Positions 18,507 through 26,997 of a DNA stretch of 64,000 nucleotides are shown in pieces; position 1 is the stretch's first letter; each line of letters starts with the position of its first letter. Origin of the DNA: Amaricoccus macauensis (GTDB taxonomy: Bacteria; Pseudomonadota; Alphaproteobacteria; Rhodobacterales; Rhodobacteraceae); the NCBI RefSeq assembly GCF_014201905.1, contig NZ_JACHFM010000005.1, positions 124,001 through 188,000 of the forward strand, given 5' to 3'. Position numbers and translations under genes: made by a program. The notes under the pieces were generated by a model. The model was not told the origin of the DNA, did no database searches, and worked only from the letters and a program-made list of their open reading frames with translations.

Positions 18507-18593
18507 TGGTGCGGTTGAGAAGACTCGAACTTCCACGGGGGTTAGCCCACAGCGACCTCAACGCTGCGCGTCTACCAATTCCGCCACAACCGC
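18507..18593 (-). tRNA. tRNA-Leu (anticodon GAG)
   Basis: An 87-base class II tRNA on the minus strand: acceptor GCGGTTG/CAACCGC, D arm TGGCGGAATTGGTAGACGC, anticodon stem CAGCG/CGCTG enclosing TTGAGGT (GAG), a long variable arm, T arm GTTCGAGTC, and encoded CCA. Confidence 0.96.
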
Positions 18594-18603
18594 ACTGCGC
18601 GGG

Positions 18604-18632
18604 CTTCTAGCAAAGGCTTCACGCCGCCACAA
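18604..18632 (-). promoter_or_regulatory. tRNA-Leu promoter candidate
   Basis: On the minus strand, TTGTGG, a 17-base spacer and TAGAAG end 10 bases before the tRNA-Leu 5' end. Confidence 0.5.
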
Positions 18633-18871
18633 GTGCCGACACGCAGGTTTCGGCGACAGAAAATGACGCCTGTGCGACAGGTTTATCTGCGCCGACTGCC
18701 GGCCGTTTCGCGGCTGTCTCCGCGTCCCCCTGAGGCGGGCGTGCGGGCAAATCCCGGGCGGAAATTCACGGCCGGGCTCGGGCCGAATCCGCTCGAAATA
18801 TCCGGCTTTGCTGCCCAAGAAGACTGAGAGCGCTCCCGTTTGATTCGCGCCGAACCACGAGAGACTCCCGA

Positions 18872-19588
18872 ATGGTCGAAGCCGCCAGCATCACCGCCCC
18901 CGCCCCGGAAGCACTGGAGTGGAAAGTGTCCGAGGGGCTCGTGCCCTATCCGCAGGCGCTCGCCGAGATGGAGGCGCGGGTCGAGGCGATCATCGCCGGC
19001 ACGGCGCCGGAACTCGTCTGGCTGCTGGAGCATCCGCCGCTCTACACCGCCGGCACCTCGGCACGGGCGGAGGATCTGCTGGAGGCCGACCGCTTCCCGG
19101 TCTACCCGACCCGGCGCGGCGGTGAATACACCTACCACGGGCCGGGTCAGCGGGTCGCCTATGTGATGCTCGACCTGAACCGCCGCGGCCGCGACGTCCG
19201 CGCGTTCGTGCGCCAGCTGGAGGACTGGGTGATCCGCACCCTTGCGGAATTCTCGGTGCGCGGCGAGCGGCGCACCGGCCGGGTCGGCGTCTGGGTCGTG
19301 CGCCCCGACCGCCCGGCACAGGCCGACGGCAGCGCGGCGGAAGACAAGATCGCGGCGATCGGCGTGCGCCTGCGCCGCTGGGTGAGCTTCCACGGCATCG
19401 CGATCAACGTCGAGCCCGACCTCTCGCATTTCGAGGGGATCGTACCCTGCGGCATCCGGGAGCACGGGGTGACCAGCCTCGTCGACCTCGGCCTGCCGGT
19501 GACGATGGCCGACCTCGACGTGGCGCTGGCGCGCACCTTCGAGGAAGTGTTCGGCCCGATTCCGGCGATGGAAAATCAATCGGATTGA
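18872..19588 (+). CDS. lipB: Octanoyl-[acyl-carrier-protein]:protein N-octanoyltransferase
   Basis: A 238-residue cytosolic enzyme of lipoate synthesis that moves octanoate from ACP to the lipoyl domains of 2-oxoacid dehydrogenases and GcvH. LipB signatures are [34 protein letters not shown], the conserved Lys in [19 protein letters not shown] and the thioester Cys in [15 protein letters not shown]. The ATG at 18872 gives the usual length. It stands alone between tRNA-Leu and the tct operon. Confidence 0.97.
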   Translation: MVEAASITAPAPEALEWKVSEGLVPYPQALAEMEARVEAIIAGTAPELVWLLEHPPLYTAGTSARAEDLLEADRFPVYPTRRGGEYTYHGPGQRVAYVMLDLNRRGRDVRAFVRQLEDWVIRTLAEFSVRGERRTGRVGVWVVRPDRPAQADGSAAEDKIAAIGVRLRRWVSFHGIAINVEPDLSHFEGIVPCGIREHGVTSLVDLGLPVTMADLDVALARTFEEVFGPIPAMENQSD

Positions 19589-19666
19589 ATGCTGGCGCGA
19601 CGCGACGCGCCGGTCTACCGTCTTCACAACGGGGCCTCGATGACCCCGGCCAAGGGAGACTGTCCG

Positions 19667-20614
19667 ATGCTGCTTCGATCGCTCTCCGGCGTTGTGCTTG
19701 CCGCTGTCCTGGCGGTGCCGGCTCTCGCTGCCAATTACACCCTCATTGCTCCCGCGGCGCCCGGCGGCGGCTGGGACCAGACCGCGCGCACCATGCAGAC
19801 CGTGATGCAGGACGAAGGCATCGCCGGCAACGTGCAGGTGACCAATGTCCCGGGCGCCGGCGGCACCATCGGGCTCGCCCAGTTCGTCAACCAGTCGAAG
19901 GGCAACCCCGAAGCGCTGATCGTCGGCGGCTACGTGATGCTCGGCGCGATCCTGACCAATGCGTCACCGGTCGATCTCACGATGGTCACGCCCATCGCGC
20001 GGCTGACCGGTGAATCCGAAGTCATCGTCGTGCCTGCGTCGAGCGAGATCCAGACGATGGCCGACCTCGTCACCAGGCTGAAGGCTGATCCCGGCGCGGT
20101 CTCCTGGGCCGGTGGCTCGGCGGGCGGCACCGACCACATCGCCGCCGGCCTCATCGCCAAGGCGGTGGGCGTCGATCCGACCAAGGTCAACTACATCGCC
20201 TACTCCGGCGGTGGCGAGGCGCTCGCGGCGATCCTCGGCAACCAGGTCACTGTCGGCGTCTCCGGCTATGGCGAGTTCGAGAGCCAGATCGAGGCAGGCA
20301 CTCTGCGGGCGCTCGCGGTCTCCGGCGACGCGCGGATCGAGGGCCTCGACGCGCCGACCCTGAAGGAAGCCGGCGTTGACGTCAGTCTCGAGAACTGGCG
20401 TATGGTCGCGGCCGCGCCGGGCATCACGCCCGAGCAGGAAGCGGCGATCACCGCGGACATCACGAAGATGGCGCAGTCGGAGTCGTGGAAGAAGGCGCTG
20501 GCCGATCGCGGCTGGATCGACCGCTTCCAGTCCGGCGAGGAGTTCCGCAACCAGCTCGCCGAGGATACGACAGCGACGGCGACCATCCTGAAAGCCATCG
20601 GTCTGGTGAAATGA
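19667..20614 (+). CDS. tctC: Tripartite tricarboxylate transporter, periplasmic binding protein
   Basis: 315 residues from the ATG at 19667 (GGGAG at 19654-19658). A Sec signal peptide ([21 protein letters not shown]) precedes a Bug/TctC fold: [36 protein letters not shown] and [19 protein letters not shown] are typical ligand-contact segments. It binds a carboxylate in the periplasm and delivers it to TctAB. It overlaps tctB by four bases (ATGA). The ligand (citrate, other carboxylate, or terephthalate-like) is not determined. No tctDE sensor pair is adjacent. Confidence 0.95.
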   Translation: MLLRSLSGVVLAAVLAVPALAANYTLIAPAAPGGGWDQTARTMQTVMQDEGIAGNVQVTNVPGAGGTIGLAQFVNQSKGNPEALIVGGYVMLGAILTNASPVDLTMVTPIARLTGESEVIVVPASSEIQTMADLVTRLKADPGAVSWAGGSAGGTDHIAAGLIAKAVGVDPTKVNYIAYSGGGEALAAILGNQVTVGVSGYGEFESQIEAGTLRALAVSGDARIEGLDAPTLKEAGVDVSLENWRMVAAAPGITPEQEAAITADITKMAQSESWKKALADRGWIDRFQSGEEFRNQLAEDTTATATILKAIGLVK

Positions 20615-21090
20615 GCGGAGGCGGCGCGTCCGGCCGTCCCGATCGGGGCGGCCTCGTCATTGCGCTGCTTCTCGCCATCCTCGCCGCGGTCATCTTCTTC
20701 TCGACTCGCGCGATGCCGGTGACGGCGCAATACACCCGCGTCGGCCCGACCACCTTTCCCTACGCGGTCGCGGCCGGGCTCGCCGCCCTCGCGGTCGGGA
20801 CGGCGGTCTCGGCGCTGCGCGGCGGCTTCCCCGAGCGCGAACCCGAGCGGCTCGCGCCGGTGCTCTGGATCGTCGGCGGCCTCGTCGCGCAGATTCTCCT
20901 GTTGAAGCCGCTGGGCTTCTCTATCGCCACGGGCTTTCTCTTCGCGCTGACCGCGCGGGGCTTTGGCCGCGGCCCGCTCTGGGTCACCATTCCGATCGGC
21001 GTGGTGTTCTCGCTCGTCGTCTGGGTCATCTTCGCGGACGTGCTGCAGCTGTCGCTGCCCGCCGGGCCGCTGGAACGCCTCGTGCCCTGA
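20611..21090 (+). CDS. tctB: Tripartite tricarboxylate transporter, small permease subunit
   Basis: 159 residues with four hydrophobic segments ([77 protein letters not shown]), the TctB layout. The start overlaps the tctC stop, and tctA starts ten bases after its stop with GAGGGG between. It forms the membrane complex with TctA. Confidence 0.93.
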   Translation: MSGGGASGRPDRGGLVIALLLAILAAVIFFSTRAMPVTAQYTRVGPTTFPYAVAAGLAALAVGTAVSALRGGFPEREPERLAPVLWIVGGLVAQILLLKPLGFSIATGFLFALTARGFGRGPLWVTIPIGVVFSLVVWVIFADVLQLSLPAGPLERLVP

Positions 21091-21100
21091 GGGGATCCGC

Positions 21101-22618
21101 ATGGAAACGTTCGGCCTGCTCTTCCACGGTCTCGGCCTCGCCCTGCAGCCGATGAACCTGCTCTACGCGCTGATCGGCGTGACGCTCGGCACCGCGGTCG
21201 GCGTGCTGCCCGGCATCGGGCCGGCGCTCACCGTCGCGCTGCTGCTGCCGGTGACCTATCAACTCGATCCGACAGGATCGCTCATCATGTTCGCCGGCAT
21301 CTACTACGGCGGCATGTACGGCGGCTCGACCACGTCGATCCTGCTCAACACCCCCGGTGAGAGCGCCTCGATCGTCACCGCGCTCGAGGGCAACAAGATG
21401 GCGCGGAAGGGCCGGGGCGGCCCGGCGCTGGCCACCGCGGCAATCGGCTCCTTCGTGGCGGGCCTCATTGCCACGCTCGGACTGGCCTTCATCAGCCCAT
21501 GGATGGTGAAGTTCGCCCTTTCGCTCGGGCCGGCGGATTATTTCGCGCTGATGGTGCTCGCCTTCGTCACCGTCTCGGCGGCGTTCGGTGACAGCGCGCT
21601 GCGTGGCCTGACCGCGCTCTTTCTCGGGCTGGCGCTCGGTCTCATCGGCATCGACCTGCAGACCGGACAGGCCCGGCTTTCCTTCGGCATCCCCGACCTT
21701 CTCGACGGCGTCGAGGTGACAACCCTCGCCGTGGCACTCTTTGCCGTCGGCGAAGCGTTGAAGATCGCCGCCACCCCGCCCGAGGGCGAGGAACGGATCG
21801 AGCCGGTGAAGGGCTCGGTCTGGATGACGAAGCAGGACTGGGCGCGGTCGTGGAAACCGTGGCTGCGCGGCACGGCGATCGGTTTCCCGATCGGCGCGAT
21901 GCCGGCGGGCGGTGCGGAGATCGGCACCTTCCTCAGCTACTCGACCGAGAAGGCGCTGACCAAGCACCCCGAGGAGTTCGGCAACGGCGCGATCGAAGGC
22001 GTGGCCGGACCGGAGGCCGCGAACAACGCTTCCGCCGCCGGAACGCTGGTGCCGCTGCTCACGCTCGGCCTGCCGACGAGCGCCACGGCGGCGATCATGC
22101 TCGCAGGGTTTCAGCAGTTCGGGCTTCAGCCCGGACCGCTGCTCTTTGCCACCAACGCGCCGCTGGTCTGGAGCCTGATCGCGAGCCTTCTGGTCGCGAA
22201 CTTCATGCTGATCGTCCTGAACCTGCCGCTGGTCGGCCTCTGGGTGCGGCTCCTCGCCATCCCGAAGCCGTGGCTCTACGCCGGCATCCTGACGTTCGCG
22301 ACACTCGGCTGCATCGGCGCAAACCCCTCGCCGGTCGAACTCGCGCTGCTTCTGGCCTTCGGCCTGCTCGGCTATGGCCTCCGGCGCTTCAGCTATCCGA
22401 TCGCGCCGGTGGTTGTCGGGCTGATCCTCGGGCCGCTGGCGGAGCAGCAGCTCCGCCGCGCGCTGGCGATCAGCCAGGGCGATCCGTCAGTCCTCGTCCA
22501 CTCGCCCGCGGCGATCATACTCTACACCATCGCCGCCATCGCGCTCCTGCTGCCGCTGATACTCAGGCTGCGGGGCAAGGGAGCGGTGCTGAAGGCGATG
22601 CAGGCCGACGAGGACTGA
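21101..22618 (+). CDS. tctA: Tripartite tricarboxylate transporter, large permease subunit
   Basis: A 505-residue polytopic membrane protein of typical TctA length (about 12 segments). Conserved stretches are [20 protein letters not shown] near the start, the [20 protein letters not shown] signature (about residues 68-87), and a second half-repeat around [20 protein letters not shown]. It carries the solute delivered by TctC using the ion gradient. Last gene of the tctCBA operon. Confidence 0.96.
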   Translation: METFGLLFHGLGLALQPMNLLYALIGVTLGTAVGVLPGIGPALTVALLLPVTYQLDPTGSLIMFAGIYYGGMYGGSTTSILLNTPGESASIVTALEGNKMARKGRGGPALATAAIGSFVAGLIATLGLAFISPWMVKFALSLGPADYFALMVLAFVTVSAAFGDSALRGLTALFLGLALGLIGIDLQTGQARLSFGIPDLLDGVEVTTLAVALFAVGEALKIAATPPEGEERIEPVKGSVWMTKQDWARSWKPWLRGTAIGFPIGAMPAGGAEIGTFLSYSTEKALTKHPEEFGNGAIEGVAGPEAANNASAAGTLVPLLTLGLPTSATAAIMLAGFQQFGLQPGPLLFATNAPLVWSLIASLLVANFMLIVLNLPLVGLWVRLLAIPKPWLYAGILTFATLGCIGANPSPVELALLLAFGLLGYGLRRFSYPIAPVVVGLILGPLAEQQLRRALAISQGDPSVLVHSPAAIILYTIAAIALLLPLILRLRGKGAVLKAMQADED

Positions 22619-22644
22619 ACCAGGATCGGGGCGGGGGCCGGCGG

Positions 22645-22809
22645 TCAGCCGTGCCCGACCGTCATGAACGTGTTCGGGTCGATGCCGAGGCGGCGCAGAT
22701 GCACCGGATCCGGCCGGCGGTTGGCCTCGATGGCAGCCACGACGTGGCTCGCGCTGCGGACCGTGCCAAACGCGCCCGAAATGCTGGCGATGATGCGATT
22801 GATCTTCAT
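22645..22809 (-). CDS. Small hypothetical protein, paralogue B of a tandem pair (54 aa)
   Basis: A 54-residue frame starting MKINRIIASISGAFGTVRSA and ending LRRLGIDPNTFMTVGHG. It aligns without gaps to the next upstream gene (22871-23035) with 27 of 54 positions identical by my count, the strongest evidence that both are real genes. Conserved blocks are N-R-I-(IV)-A, S-x-A-F-G-x-V-R-x-A-S, and R-R-L-G-(IM)-D-P-x-x-F-(ML)-(TS)-(VI)-G-H-G at the C-terminus. There is no signal peptide or membrane helix. The N-terminal part could be an amphipathic helix. I do not recognise the family. It lies 61 bases downstream of its twin. Confidence 0.72.
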   Translation of the reverse strand: MKINRIIASISGAFGTVRSASHVVAAIEANRRPDPVHLRRLGIDPNTFMTVGHG

Positions 22810-22870
22810 GGGACTGGATACTCTTCTCTGGGTATTACGAAAGTCTGCGAAACGGTGGAGACTCGACGCG

Positions 22871-23035
22871 TCAGCCGTGGCCGATGCTCAGGAAGGCGCG
22901 CGGATCCATACCGAGACGACGCACGGCCTCCGGCACCGGCCGGGTGGTATCGATACCACGGAGAACAATGCGGCTCGCGGGGCGAACCTCGCCGAAGGCA
23001 TTCGAAAGGCGGGCGACGATACGGTTGAAGCTCAT
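22871..23035 (-). CDS. Small hypothetical protein, paralogue A of a tandem pair (54 aa)
   Basis: A 54-residue frame starting MSFNRIVARLSNAFGEVRPA and ending VRRLGMDPRAFLSIGHG. It is preceded by two AGGAG elements, one about ten and one two bases before the ATG. It shares 50% ungapped identity with the gene at 22645-22809, which follows it in the same direction, so the two look like one transcript born of duplication. The invariant Gly-His-Gly C-terminus and the R-R-L-G-x-D-P turn suggest a conserved binding role. No known family. Confidence 0.75.
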   Translation of the reverse strand: MSFNRIVARLSNAFGEVRPASRIVLRGIDTTRPVPEAVRRLGMDPRAFLSIGHG

Positions 23036-23139
23036 GACTCCTGTGCTCCTGTGTCTTGGTTGAGGGATACATGGCAGCTTTCAGCCCGGCTTGTTAGGTG
23101 CAGTGCAGCAAGACCGCCATGTGCCCAGCGCAAGGGTCT

Positions 23140-23153
23140 TTACGTAAACGTAA
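23140..23153. promoter_or_regulatory. TTACGT-AA-ACGTAA dyad (operator candidate)
   Basis: A perfect 6-2-6 inverted repeat 105 bases upstream of the 54-aa gene pair and downstream of the glycosyltransferase stop. From memory, ACGT-centred dyads of this kind resemble sites of MerR-family regulators of acyl-CoA and branched-chain metabolism. It is the only obvious regulatory sequence for the small-gene pair. Confidence 0.5.
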
Positions 23154-23292
23154 CCTTGATCCCGGAGGGCCACGCCCATGAACGCGCACGTTCCGCCTGC
23201 GCCAGGGCTGTCTTGCGCTGATCCGCAGCGACAGCCCGATGCCGCAACGGCACCTTCGGGTATCCTTTTGAAAACAGACGCTATAAGCCGCC

Positions 23293-24120
23293 TCAGACCG
23301 CCGGCTTCACGATCCCGTCCACCGCCCACGCGAGGCCGGATCGCCGCGCTTCCCGGATCCGATCCTTGTTGGCACGGATGATTTCAGGGTCGACATAGCC
23401 ACGGGAATGGTCGAGGTGCACGACCGACGCAAGATAGCGGCTATGCTGTCCGCGAATACCTGCGTTGGTCAGTCGGACCCCAAGCTCCTTGTCCTCGCCG
23501 CCGTACTTCATCGACTCGTCAAATCCGTTGACCTTGACGAGTGCCGCGCGAAACGCCGAGGCATTCGACCCACCCCAGGCGCGCTGAACCGGCGTCAGCC
23601 GGTCGAGCGCCGCCATGACCGGTTTCGGAAACGGCCGGGTCTTCAGCCAGGTGCCGAAGCGGTCGAGCGCGCCATGGGCCCGGAGCCAATCCCGGCTGAA
23701 CACCTCGCCCGAAGCAATGAGGTCTTCCGTCACCGCCGCGCTCGCCGCCGCGTCGAGCCGGATCAGGCTCCCCGACGACCAGCGATCGGGCCGGGCGATC
23801 TCCAGATGCCGCGCCACGAAATCCGGCCGGATCAGCACGTCGCCATCGAGAAACAGCAGGAACTCCGCCTCCGACGTGGCGATCGCCCGGTTCAGGATGG
23901 CGTTCTTCTCGAAGCCCCGATCCTCGTGCCAGACATGCCGCACCGCGACGCCCGGCAGGGCGAAAGCCTCGACGACGGCGGCGGTCTCAGGCCCGGACCC
24001 GTCGTCCGCGATGGCGATCCCGTCTGGCAGAATCCCCTGACGCGCGACCGACGCGAGGCAGAGCCCGAGCGAGCGCGGGTTGTTGTAGGTCGAGACGATG
24101 AGTTCGGTGCGCACCGTCAC
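23293..24120 (-). CDS. Family 2 glycosyltransferase
   Basis: 275 residues from a GTG at 24120 that overlaps the preceding stop (GTGA). GT-A fold signs are ELIVSTYNNPRSLGLCLASV at the start, IAIADDGSG (first Asp), EAEFLLFLDGDVLIRPDFV with the DxD metal site near residue 105, and a late WGGSNASAF...FDESMKYGGEDKELGVRL segment typical of galactosyltransferase-like GT2/GT27 C-termini. A cytosolic or membrane-associated sugar transferase; donor and acceptor unknown. Coupled to the GT92-like gene upstream. Confidence 0.9.
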   Translation of the reverse strand: MTVRTELIVSTYNNPRSLGLCLASVARQGILPDGIAIADDGSGPETAAVVEAFALPGVAVRHVWHEDRGFEKNAILNRAIATSEAEFLLFLDGDVLIRPDFVARHLEIARPDRWSSGSLIRLDAAASAAVTEDLIASGEVFSRDWLRAHGALDRFGTWLKTRPFPKPVMAALDRLTPVQRAWGGSNASAFRAALVKVNGFDESMKYGGEDKELGVRLTNAGIRGQHSRYLASVVHLDHSRGYVDPEIIRANKDRIREARRSGLAWAVDGIVKPAV

Positions 24121-25046
24121 CCCCCGGTACGCGCGGCCCCGACGCACTCGGGTCCGATGCGCTCCAGATAGTCGAGCGCCGCGCGGTCCTCTGCCTCGTC
24201 CGCCTCGATGTTCGCCACCGTCCGGCGCACTTTGCGCTCGTACTCGCCCATCTTCGCGGCGAGGTTCGGCCCGCGCCCGATCTTTGCCGCAAGCTCGGAT
24301 TCCGACCGGGTGTAGTAGTGATTGAGCTGGAGGTGATCGGCCGAGTAGAACCCCGGCTTGTCGCGCTCGCGCTCCTCCACCACGACGCCCCGGTCGTTGC
24401 AGGTCCGGCCCGAGCCGTCGGTCTCCATGGAATGCACCCGCAGCGCGGTCAGGTGACAGGGATCGACGATGCACTTGAACGCCCGCACGCCGCGAACGTC
24501 GCTCATCGGATCGCGCGCACGTCTGAGATAATTGCGCACCACACCGCCCTCCGGCGGCTCCACATGGCCGGAGCGCCCGAACATGTGCCAGGGCAGCGAC
24601 AGGTTCCGCGCGTCCCCGAGATGGCCGAGCGCCTCGGGGATCGAGGCCGCCTGCTTCGGCACCAGAAATTCGTCGGCATCGATGAACGCCATCCACCGCA
24701 GGTCGCCGCCGAAGTTCGAGGCGGCGTGGGCATAGGCCAGCACCTGATTGTGGATCTCCCGCCCCATCCGGGCATCGCTGAAGATCTGCCGCCATGGCAC
24801 GACAATGAGCGCATCAGCAGGCAGCGTCTCGCGCAGGATGTCGATCGTCCCGTCGCTGCTGCCGTTGTCGTAGACGAGGAACTGCCGCACCCCGGCGGCG
24901 AGGTGGAACGCCGCCCATTCGGCCACGTGCCGCGCCTCGTTCTTGACGATCAGCGCGATCGCGACGCCCGAGCGCCCCGGCGCCGCCTGTGGCGGCCGGA
25001 TGCCGATCTTGCTGATCTTGCCGAGCGCCGGGAGCTTCCAGAACAT
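24117..25046 (-). CDS. Glycosyltransferase family 92-like protein
   Basis: 309 residues. The start region ALIVKNEARHVAEWAAFHLA and FLVYDNGSSDGTIDILRE is the GT92/GT2-hybrid nucleotide-sugar fold, and WMAFIDADEFLVPK carries the DxD. A later CHLTALRVHSMETDG... and LQLNHYYTRSESELAAKIGR pattern is typical of these proteins, found in surface polysaccharide loci. It overlaps the downstream GT2 gene by four bases. The Shine-Dalgarno sequence is weak. Confidence 0.87.
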   Translation of the reverse strand: MFWKLPALGKISKIGIRPPQAAPGRSGVAIALIVKNEARHVAEWAAFHLAAGVRQFLVYDNGSSDGTIDILRETLPADALIVVPWRQIFSDARMGREIHNQVLAYAHAASNFGGDLRWMAFIDADEFLVPKQAASIPEALGHLGDARNLSLPWHMFGRSGHVEPPEGGVVRNYLRRARDPMSDVRGVRAFKCIVDPCHLTALRVHSMETDGSGRTCNDRGVVVEERERDKPGFYSADHLQLNHYYTRSESELAAKIGRGPNLAAKMGEYERKVRRTVANIEADEAEDRAALDYLERIGPECVGAARTGG

Positions 25047-25155
25047 GACATCGGTCTAGAGCATCCCGGGGGCGCGCGGAAGCTGGTTCGCCCGTTGTCT
25101 GCCCGGAACCCTCGGGCAATACTCCGGGGCTGGAGCGGACGGGAGACGCGACGAA

Positions 25156-26058
25156 ATGCGCATGGGTGTCGACTACGGCGGGACCAAGATCGAGGGCATC
25201 CTTCTCGACGACGAAGGCAGGGAGCGGGCACGCGCACGCATCCCGACACCGCGTGGCGACTACCACGGCGGCCTTGAGGCAATCCGCGGCCTCATGCAGG
25301 ATCTCGAGCAGCAGGCGGGCGGACGGGTCTCGCAGGTCGGCATCGGCGTGCCGGGCTCCGTCGACCGCGAGACCGGCCGCGTCAGCATGGGCAACTCCAC
25401 CTGGCTGAACGGCATGGACCTGAGGGGCGATCTCACGGCCACTCTGGAGCGGCCGGTGAAGATCGCGAACGACGCCAACTGCTTCGCCCTCTCCGAGGCG
25501 GTCGACGGCGGCGGAACCGGAGTGCCGGTGGTCTTCGGCGTCATCCTCGGCTCCGGCGTCGGCGGCGGCATCGTGGTCAACGGCAGGCTGATCGAGGGCG
25601 TGAACGCCATCGCCGGCGAGTGGGGCCACATCCCGCTCCCCTCCCCCCTCGACGACGAACGCCCCGGCCCCTTGTGCTCCTGTCAGGTTCCGGGCCACGT
25701 GGAGGCCTGGCTCTCCGGCCCGAGCTTCGCCCGCGACTACGCGCGGCGCGCCGGTCTGCCGGAAACGACCGGCCCGACCGCACCGGAGGTCATCGCCCGG
25801 GCCGAGGCCGGAGAAGCCGCCGCCCTCGAAACGCTGCAACGCTACGAGGACCGGCTCGGCCGCGGCCTCGCCACCATCGTCAACGTCCTCGATCCCGACG
25901 TGATCGTGCTCGGCGGCGGCATGTCGAACGTGAAGCGCCTCTACGACACCGTGCCGGCCCTCATGGAGCGCCACGTGTTCGGCGACAAGTTCCGCACCCG
26001 GCTGGTGCCGAACGTCCACGGCGACAGTTCGGGTGTCCGGGGCGCCGCCTGGCTCTGA
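25156..26058 (+). CDS. ROK-family sugar kinase (fructokinase/Mak-like)
   Basis: 300 residues. N-terminal phosphate loop MGVDYGGTKIEGILLDDEG, central ANDANCFALSEAVDGG with the catalytic Asp, GSGVGGGIVVNGRLIEG, and the Zn-site segment AGEWGHIPLP with CSCQVPGHVEAWLSGP. The layout and length match Mak/NagK-type ROK kinases, which phosphorylate fructose or N-acetylhexosamine with ATP. The usual CxCGxxGCxE zinc motif is altered: the third cysteine is His and the glycine after the second is Gln. It may still bind zinc through His. Divergent from the glycosyltransferase pair. Confidence 0.92.
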   Translation: MRMGVDYGGTKIEGILLDDEGRERARARIPTPRGDYHGGLEAIRGLMQDLEQQAGGRVSQVGIGVPGSVDRETGRVSMGNSTWLNGMDLRGDLTATLERPVKIANDANCFALSEAVDGGGTGVPVVFGVILGSGVGGGIVVNGRLIEGVNAIAGEWGHIPLPSPLDDERPGPLCSCQVPGHVEAWLSGPSFARDYARRAGLPETTGPTAPEVIARAEAGEAAALETLQRYEDRLGRGLATIVNVLDPDVIVLGGGMSNVKRLYDTVPALMERHVFGDKFRTRLVPNVHGDSSGVRGAAWL

Positions 26059-26062
26059 GGCC

Positions 26063-26917
26063 TCAGGCGCGCGCGCTTCCCATCCGGCCGAGCCGCCCCT
26101 CGCGCAGCACCGTGTAGAGCCCGGCCGCAAGGATCAGCGCCGCCCCGGCAACGGTCCACACGTCCGGCCGTTCGCCAAGCCACGTCACGGCCATGATCGT
26201 GACGAAGACCAGCTGGAAGTACGCGAACGGCTGCACGGTCCCGGCTTCCGCGACCTCGTAGACCTTGATCAGGATGAAGTGCCCGAGGATGCTGGTGAAG
26301 CAGAGCAGCCCCATCCACCCCCAGTCGGCCCAGCCGCGGAGCGGCGTCCACCAGAACGGCGCGACCAGCGAGATCGCCACCGCACCCGCGACTCCGGTGT
26401 AGAAGAAACTCGTCTCCGCACTGTCCCAGCGCGCCACCATCCGGGTCTGCAACGAATAGAGCGCGAACATGAAGGCGGCGACAAGCGGCACCAGCGCCAT
26501 CGGGCTGAACACCTGAAACCCCGGACGCAGGATCACCAGAACGCCCACGAGCCCGATGCCGATCGCAAGCTTCCGCCGCCACCCGACCGGCTCGCCCAGC
26601 ACCGGCCCGGCGAGGGCGGCGACGAGCAGCGGAAAGACCGCGAAGATCGCATGGGTCCCGATGAGCCCCAGCAGCACGAACGAGATGACGGTGATGCAGA
26701 TCTCGGCAACGAGCAGCACCGAGCGGAAGATCTGCAAGCCGGGGCGTCTGGAGCGCACCGCCGCGCGCAATCCGCCCGGCCGCGCCGCCGCAAGAAGCAC
26801 CACGAAGATTGCGAAGGCCCAGTAGCGGATCATCACCACCGACATCACGTTGTAGTGCTCCGCGAGGTGGCGGGAGACCACGTCCTGCCCGGCGAAGATC
26901 GCCGTGACGAGGATCAT
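26063..26917 (-). CDS. EamA/DMT-family permease
   Basis: At least 284 residues with ten hydrophobic segments in two EamA repeats (first from ILVTAIFAGQDVVSRHL, second from VPLVAAFMFALYSLQTRMVA). The frame stays open upstream of the ATG at 26917 and reads NNPRLGIAL directly before it, which looks like the real start of the first helix. No ATG or GTG lies in that extension, so the true start is uncertain. It ends four bases from the convergent ROK kinase and follows the PfkB kinase gene. Substrate unknown. Confidence 0.88.
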   Translation of the reverse strand: MILVTAIFAGQDVVSRHLAEHYNVMSVVMIRYWAFAIFVVLLAAARPGGLRAAVRSRRPGLQIFRSVLLVAEICITVISFVLLGLIGTHAIFAVFPLLVAALAGPVLGEPVGWRRKLAIGIGLVGVLVILRPGFQVFSPMALVPLVAAFMFALYSLQTRMVARWDSAETSFFYTGVAGAVAISLVAPFWWTPLRGWADWGWMGLLCFTSILGHFILIKVYEVAEAGTVQPFAYFQLVFVTIMAVTWLGERPDVWTVAGAALILAAGLYTVLREGRLGRMGSARA

Positions 26918-26997
26918 CAGCGCGATGCCGAGCCGCGGGTTGTTGCGCTGTACCCGGGCAGGTTGGGGATGCTCCTCGGGAGTCTCGGCGACAGTGC

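Noticed and set aside
22664-23221. 185-codon plus-strand frame across the two 54-aa genes
   Set aside because: No Shine-Dalgarno sequence or recognisable sequence; the paralogy of the two minus-strand frames is far better evidence of coding.
23081-23329. 82-codon minus-strand frame upstream of the 54-aa genes
   Set aside because: Overlaps the glycosyltransferase end, lacks a ribosome-binding site and any similarity to the 54-aa pair; Gly/Cys/Arg-rich filler.
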